From positions 1,427,292-1,448,934 of the forward strand of contig BFEA01000316.1 of NCBI GenBank assembly GCA_003427395.1: DNA of 21,643 nucleotides. Reading direction: 5' to 3'. The notes below the pieces were generated by a model. The model was not told the DNA's origin, did no database searches, and saw nothing but the letters and a program-made list of their open reading frames with translations. Source of the DNA: Chara braunii (taxonomy: Eukaryota > Streptophyta > Charophyceae > Charales > Characeae). Of this stretch, positions 19,017 through 21,643 are shown piece after piece (the first letter of the stretch is position 1; each line of letters begins with the position of its first letter). The translations under genes were made by a program, and so were the position numbers.

Positions 19017-20340
19017 AGGCCAGACTTCTCTGGCGCACTGATCACTGAGTTGGGGCTTGCGGACAATGTTACTTGCCCTATGGTGGAAGCCTACCACGAG
19101 GATCCGTTTATGTCTGAGATCATTCGCAGACTCGAGGCGAAGGACAAAGTGACTTCTGCCGAGTTTGAGTTGGTCAACGACTTGCTGTTCCTTGAGAAGG
19201 CAGGGAATAAACATTTGTGTGTGCCAAATAGAGAGTCTTTGCATAGTTTATTCTTAGGCAAGTGTCCTGATGCCACTGGACATTTTGGCTATAAAGAGAT
19301 TGCAGCCAATCTGCTGCAAAGGTTTTGGTGGCCCACGATGATGAAAGACGCCAAGCTGTACATGGAGACTTGTCAGGTCTACCAGAGGGACAAGCCCCGT
19401 ACACAGGCCCCTCTTGGGCTTTTGAAGCCCCTTCCAATGCCGGAAAGGCCTGGTGAGAGTCTGTCCATGGACTTTATGGTTACAATGGTCACCGGCAAGA
19501 GAGGAATGTGCTACGTCTATGTTTTGTGGATAGATTTAGTTTGTACGCTAGGTTAGTCGCAATGCCGACAACAGCGAAGACTGAGTATGTGATTAAATTG
19601 TTCAAAGAGAACTGGGTCAGAGATTTTGGACTGCCAAAATTCATAGTCAGTGACCGTGATGTGAGATTTACTAGTGAATTGTGGAAGGCTGCAGCCGCAG
19701 AACAGGGAATACAGTTGCAGATGACATCAGGGAACCATCTAGAGGCGAATGGGCAAGCAGAGAAGCTGAATCGCGTTGTACAACACCTACGGAGGCCTTA
19801 CATCAAGCCTAATCAGGTGGACTGGGATGAGAAACTTGCTTTCATCGCCAGCCTGTATAACAACGTTGTGCACAACGCAACGGGGGTGAGCTCGAACACC
19901 CTCCTACTGACCTTCAAGCCTAGACTGCCCTTAGATTTCTTACTACATGAGAACCAATCTCCTGCTGCACCGGGGACCTTAGAATTTGCTTATCGTTATG
20001 AGCGTCTGATGCAGCAGGCTGTTGAATAAATGCACAAGGCTCAGGCAGCGATGATTGAATCTGAGAACATGCACCGCCGCCCGTCTACGTTTCAGGTAGG
20101 TGAAAGAGTCTGGGTTAAGTCCTCAGAACCGGGACAGGAGCACGAAATCTCCCGTAAGCTCATGCTACAATACTTTGGACCATGGGAGATCCTAGATGTT
20201 GTTGGGGATGAACCGGATGAGCCGTCATATGTCATTCGCATCCCTGGTCACTTACGTACTTACCATGTGTTTCACACTTCCAAACTCGCACCTTTCAGCG
20301 AAACAAATCAGTTTTCCTCTCGTCGCTCAATGATGCCCCC
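19017..20340 (+). pseudogene. pol: pol of outer element: integrase (zinc finger, catalytic core, GPY/F module)
   Basis: Inserts cDNA into the genome. The N-terminal HHCC finger is damaged: Pro at 19266 replaces the first His (KCPDATGHFG) and Tyr at 19380 the last Cys (CQVYQRDK); His 19281 and Cys 19371 remain. The DDE core is complete: Asp 19470 (LSMDFMV), Asp 19652 (IVSDRDVRFTS), Glu 19760 (NGQAEKLNR). A frame change lies near 19523, between the first Asp and VDRFSLYARLVAMP. An in-frame TAA at 20027 sits in QQAVE*MHKAQ, most simply a changed Gln codon. The GPY/F module follows (YFGPWEILDVV, then HTSKLAPF). Confidence 0.93.
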
Positions 20341-20692
20341 AACCATGAATGGAGAGGTCGACATCGATGACATCGTGGATCACAGAGAAATGTCAGTTCC
20401 AAGACCTACAGGCAGGGGACGTCCTCCAAAACCGAAGTTGCAGTATCGAGTTCGGTTCCGACATCGTACTGATCCAAAGGAGGACAGATGGTTCACACGG
20501 AAGGAATTGATGCAGACAGCTCCACAAATTGTCGCTCAATATGAGAACTCTCTGCAGAAGGGAAAGTGCCAGATTATCAAAGACCGAACTTCTCAGAGGA
20601 CTCGCGAAGTATGGAGGAGGGAATGCGAGGCAAAAGGCCTCGATACACACTATTGGGCCCCTATCTGCAATAGCGTCGGCCGCCCTATGTGA
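20341..20692 (+). CDS. C-terminal chromodomain of outer integrase, running into the 3' LTR
   Basis: After the GPY/F module comes GEVDIDDIVDHREM, a basic proline-rich linker (PTGRGRPPKPK), then a chromodomain-like fold (YRVRFRHRTDPKEDRWFTRK through IVAQYE, about 20441-20545). Chromodomains after integrase define chromoviruses and are thought to steer insertion toward particular chromatin. The frame has no stop from 20030. It reads through the polypurine tract and 68 bp into the 3' LTR, ending with TGA at 20690-20692. It is intact as a segment but is only the tail of a broken pol. Confidence 0.85.
20613..20623 (+). other. Polypurine tract of outer element
   Basis: GGAGGAGGGAA, eleven purines ending exactly at the 3' LTR start (TGCGAGGC). 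This is the expected plus-strand primer site. It is also coding in the chromodomain frame (RRE codons). Confidence 0.88.
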
Positions 20693-21553
20693 AGGCAGGC
20701 TCGACAGACGACAAGAGGCCGATTTTGGACAACTTCGCATAATTCAGGCAGTTGCGCAGCGCCAGTTGGTTGAAAGCGTCCAGGCCCTGACCTCCTTTAT
20801 CAAATGCACCTGAGTTAGGCCCTGGGCGAGATACGCAGCATGGACCCAACTTAGGCTGCTGGCAGTTGGGCACTAGTAACCACCACAGGCCCTGGGCCTG
20901 TTTCCTTTGGACTGAGGCTCAACCTCGTGGGGCCGACCGGAAGCTTTTGGGTCGGGGCCCAGTACCGCAACACAGCATGCAGCAGCAGGCCACTTCGATA
21001 TAGGGAAGGGTTTGCCCACGCATTGGACATTCGGGCACTGGCTGCATGTTGCGCAAGCCCTGCTGCGCTAATGCTGGCCAGGCTCACGGGCTCACGTGCG
21101 AGCTGGAAGAAGCAGGCAGCCATAGCCAAGTTGCGCTGCTGTATGTTGGATGGAGTGCATGGTGGCCCTTGGGTGCATGTGGCATCTGTGAGTTGGGGAA
21201 CGAGGTTGTGAGTGGTACGAGAAGACATACCTGGTGCTTGAAGTGTATGGCATTGGTCGAGATCTGCTCGTACTTCGGGAAGTTGTTAATGTCATGGGCG
21301 GCATTGTAGATTAGGCCAGATAGGATCTGTCATCTGTAGTCTGGGCCCCGAGCGCCAGATAGGATATCGATATTGGTTCTTCGTTGATGATGATGTGACT
21401 ATTTCAGCATTGTCAATTATGAGTTTTTGTTGTGCTCTTATTTGGTGAAACTCGTGATGCAATTTTGCTATTGGTTCGAGGTCACGACTATCTAGTCTCA
21501 TGTGTATGACGTTGTTTGATTTCTGAAGTTCGCTATCACTCATTTTCCTTGCA
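20624..21553 (+). repeat. 3' LTR of outer element (930 bp)
   Basis: It aligns end to end with 589-1522 and has the same TG...CA termini. Near the start the 3' copy has GCAAAAGG where the 5' copy has GCATAAGG, so the pol frame is closed at once in the 5' version but open for 22 codons here. A minus-strand frame is open over much of both LTRs, with a one-base indel near 20904 splitting it in this copy; I do not take it as a gene. Confidence 0.95.
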
Positions 21554-21643
21554 AATGTTTTCTTTTGTTAATTACTTTCTTTTCTTTTTCATTTTCTTTT
21601 TTTTTCCTTTTGTCACATGTGGCTTTTTTTGGGGGGGGGGGGG
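21554..21643. other. Right flank: AATG duplication, pyrimidine-rich tract, terminal G run
   Basis: AATG at 21554-21557 is the second target-site copy. After it comes T/C-rich DNA like that left of the element, as expected if both sides were once joined. The window ends in T7 followed by 13 G (21631-21643), which looks like a read or contig-end artefact more than genomic sequence. No gene. Confidence 0.65.

Larger units (their letters stand above)
589..21553 (+). mobile_element. Full-length but decayed Ty3/gypsy chromovirus-type LTR retrotransposon (outer element)
   Basis: Parts in order: 5' LTR, tRNA-iMet PBS, leader, gag, protease, reverse transcriptase, RNase H, integrase, chromodomain, polypurine tract, 3' LTR. 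The RT-RNaseH-IN order and the chromodomain after integrase define Ty3/gypsy of the chromovirus branch (family knowledge). The span is 20,965 bp, but 12,160 bp of this is a second element plus one target-site copy, leaving about 8.8 kb, an ordinary size for the family. Stops, frameshifts and lost catalytic residues show it is no longer autonomous. By hand count the LTRs differ at about 7% of positions. Confidence 0.95.

Noticed and set aside
20441-20545. Chromodomain as a host chromatin gene
   Set aside because: It is in frame with integrase and the GPY/F module and ends at the element's polypurine tract and LTR, so it belongs to the retrotransposon.
589-21553. Endogenous virus instead of a retrotransposon
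   Set aside because: No envelope-like gene lies between integrase and the 3' LTR; the chromodomain runs directly into the polypurine tract. The layout is that of a plant chromovirus-type retrotransposon.

Overview
The window is repeat DNA from a plant-lineage nucleus. I recognise no host gene. It is almost entirely two nested LTR retrotransposons plus short flanks. The host is most likely a streptophyte: one primer-binding site matches the 3' end of plant-type tRNA-Asp over 18 nt, the other is the usual plant initiator-tRNA-Met type, and the pol is a chromodomain-bearing Ty3/gypsy. The Gag and chromodomain style reminds me of the charophyte alga Chara, but that is recollection, not a search.

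Outer element (589-21553, + strand). It has LTRs of 934 and 930 bp, a tRNA-iMet PBS, a long leader with an internal TATA box, a Gag with an RGG/RS-rich tail and a degenerate zinc knuckle, then protease, reverse transcriptase, RNase H, integrase and chromodomain, a polypurine tract and the 3' LTR. A 4-bp target duplication (AATG) flanks it. About 8.8 kb is its own sequence. The coding region is dead: several in-frame stops, at least four frame changes and substitutions at key protease, RNase H and integrase positions.

Inner element (4433-16588, - strand). It is inserted in the 3' part of the outer gag and flanked by CCGT duplications. It has very long LTRs (3.8 kb left, 4.8 kb right; termini TGTCG...CGACA), a tRNA-Asp PBS, a G-rich polypurine tract and a 3.6-kb internal domain. 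Only a decayed gag is visible there (two capsid-like modules in tandem and a CCHC knuckle). No protease, RT or integrase can be seen, so it looks like a LARD-type non-autonomous element. Its LTRs carry a ~52-bp GC-rich tandem array and a TATA box near the LTR 3' end. The internal region holds a 25-bp/160-bp higher-order minisatellite and recurring short hairpins. The right LTR has ~1.1 kb of extra sequence with a poly(A) tract and four tRNA-like B boxes.

Flanks. 1-588 shows no gene and becomes pyrimidine-rich beside the insertion. 21554-21643 continues pyrimidine-rich and ends in 13 G, probably a contig-end artefact. Removing the inner element plus one CCGT copy on paper rejoins the outer gag in frame, which fixes the order of insertion.
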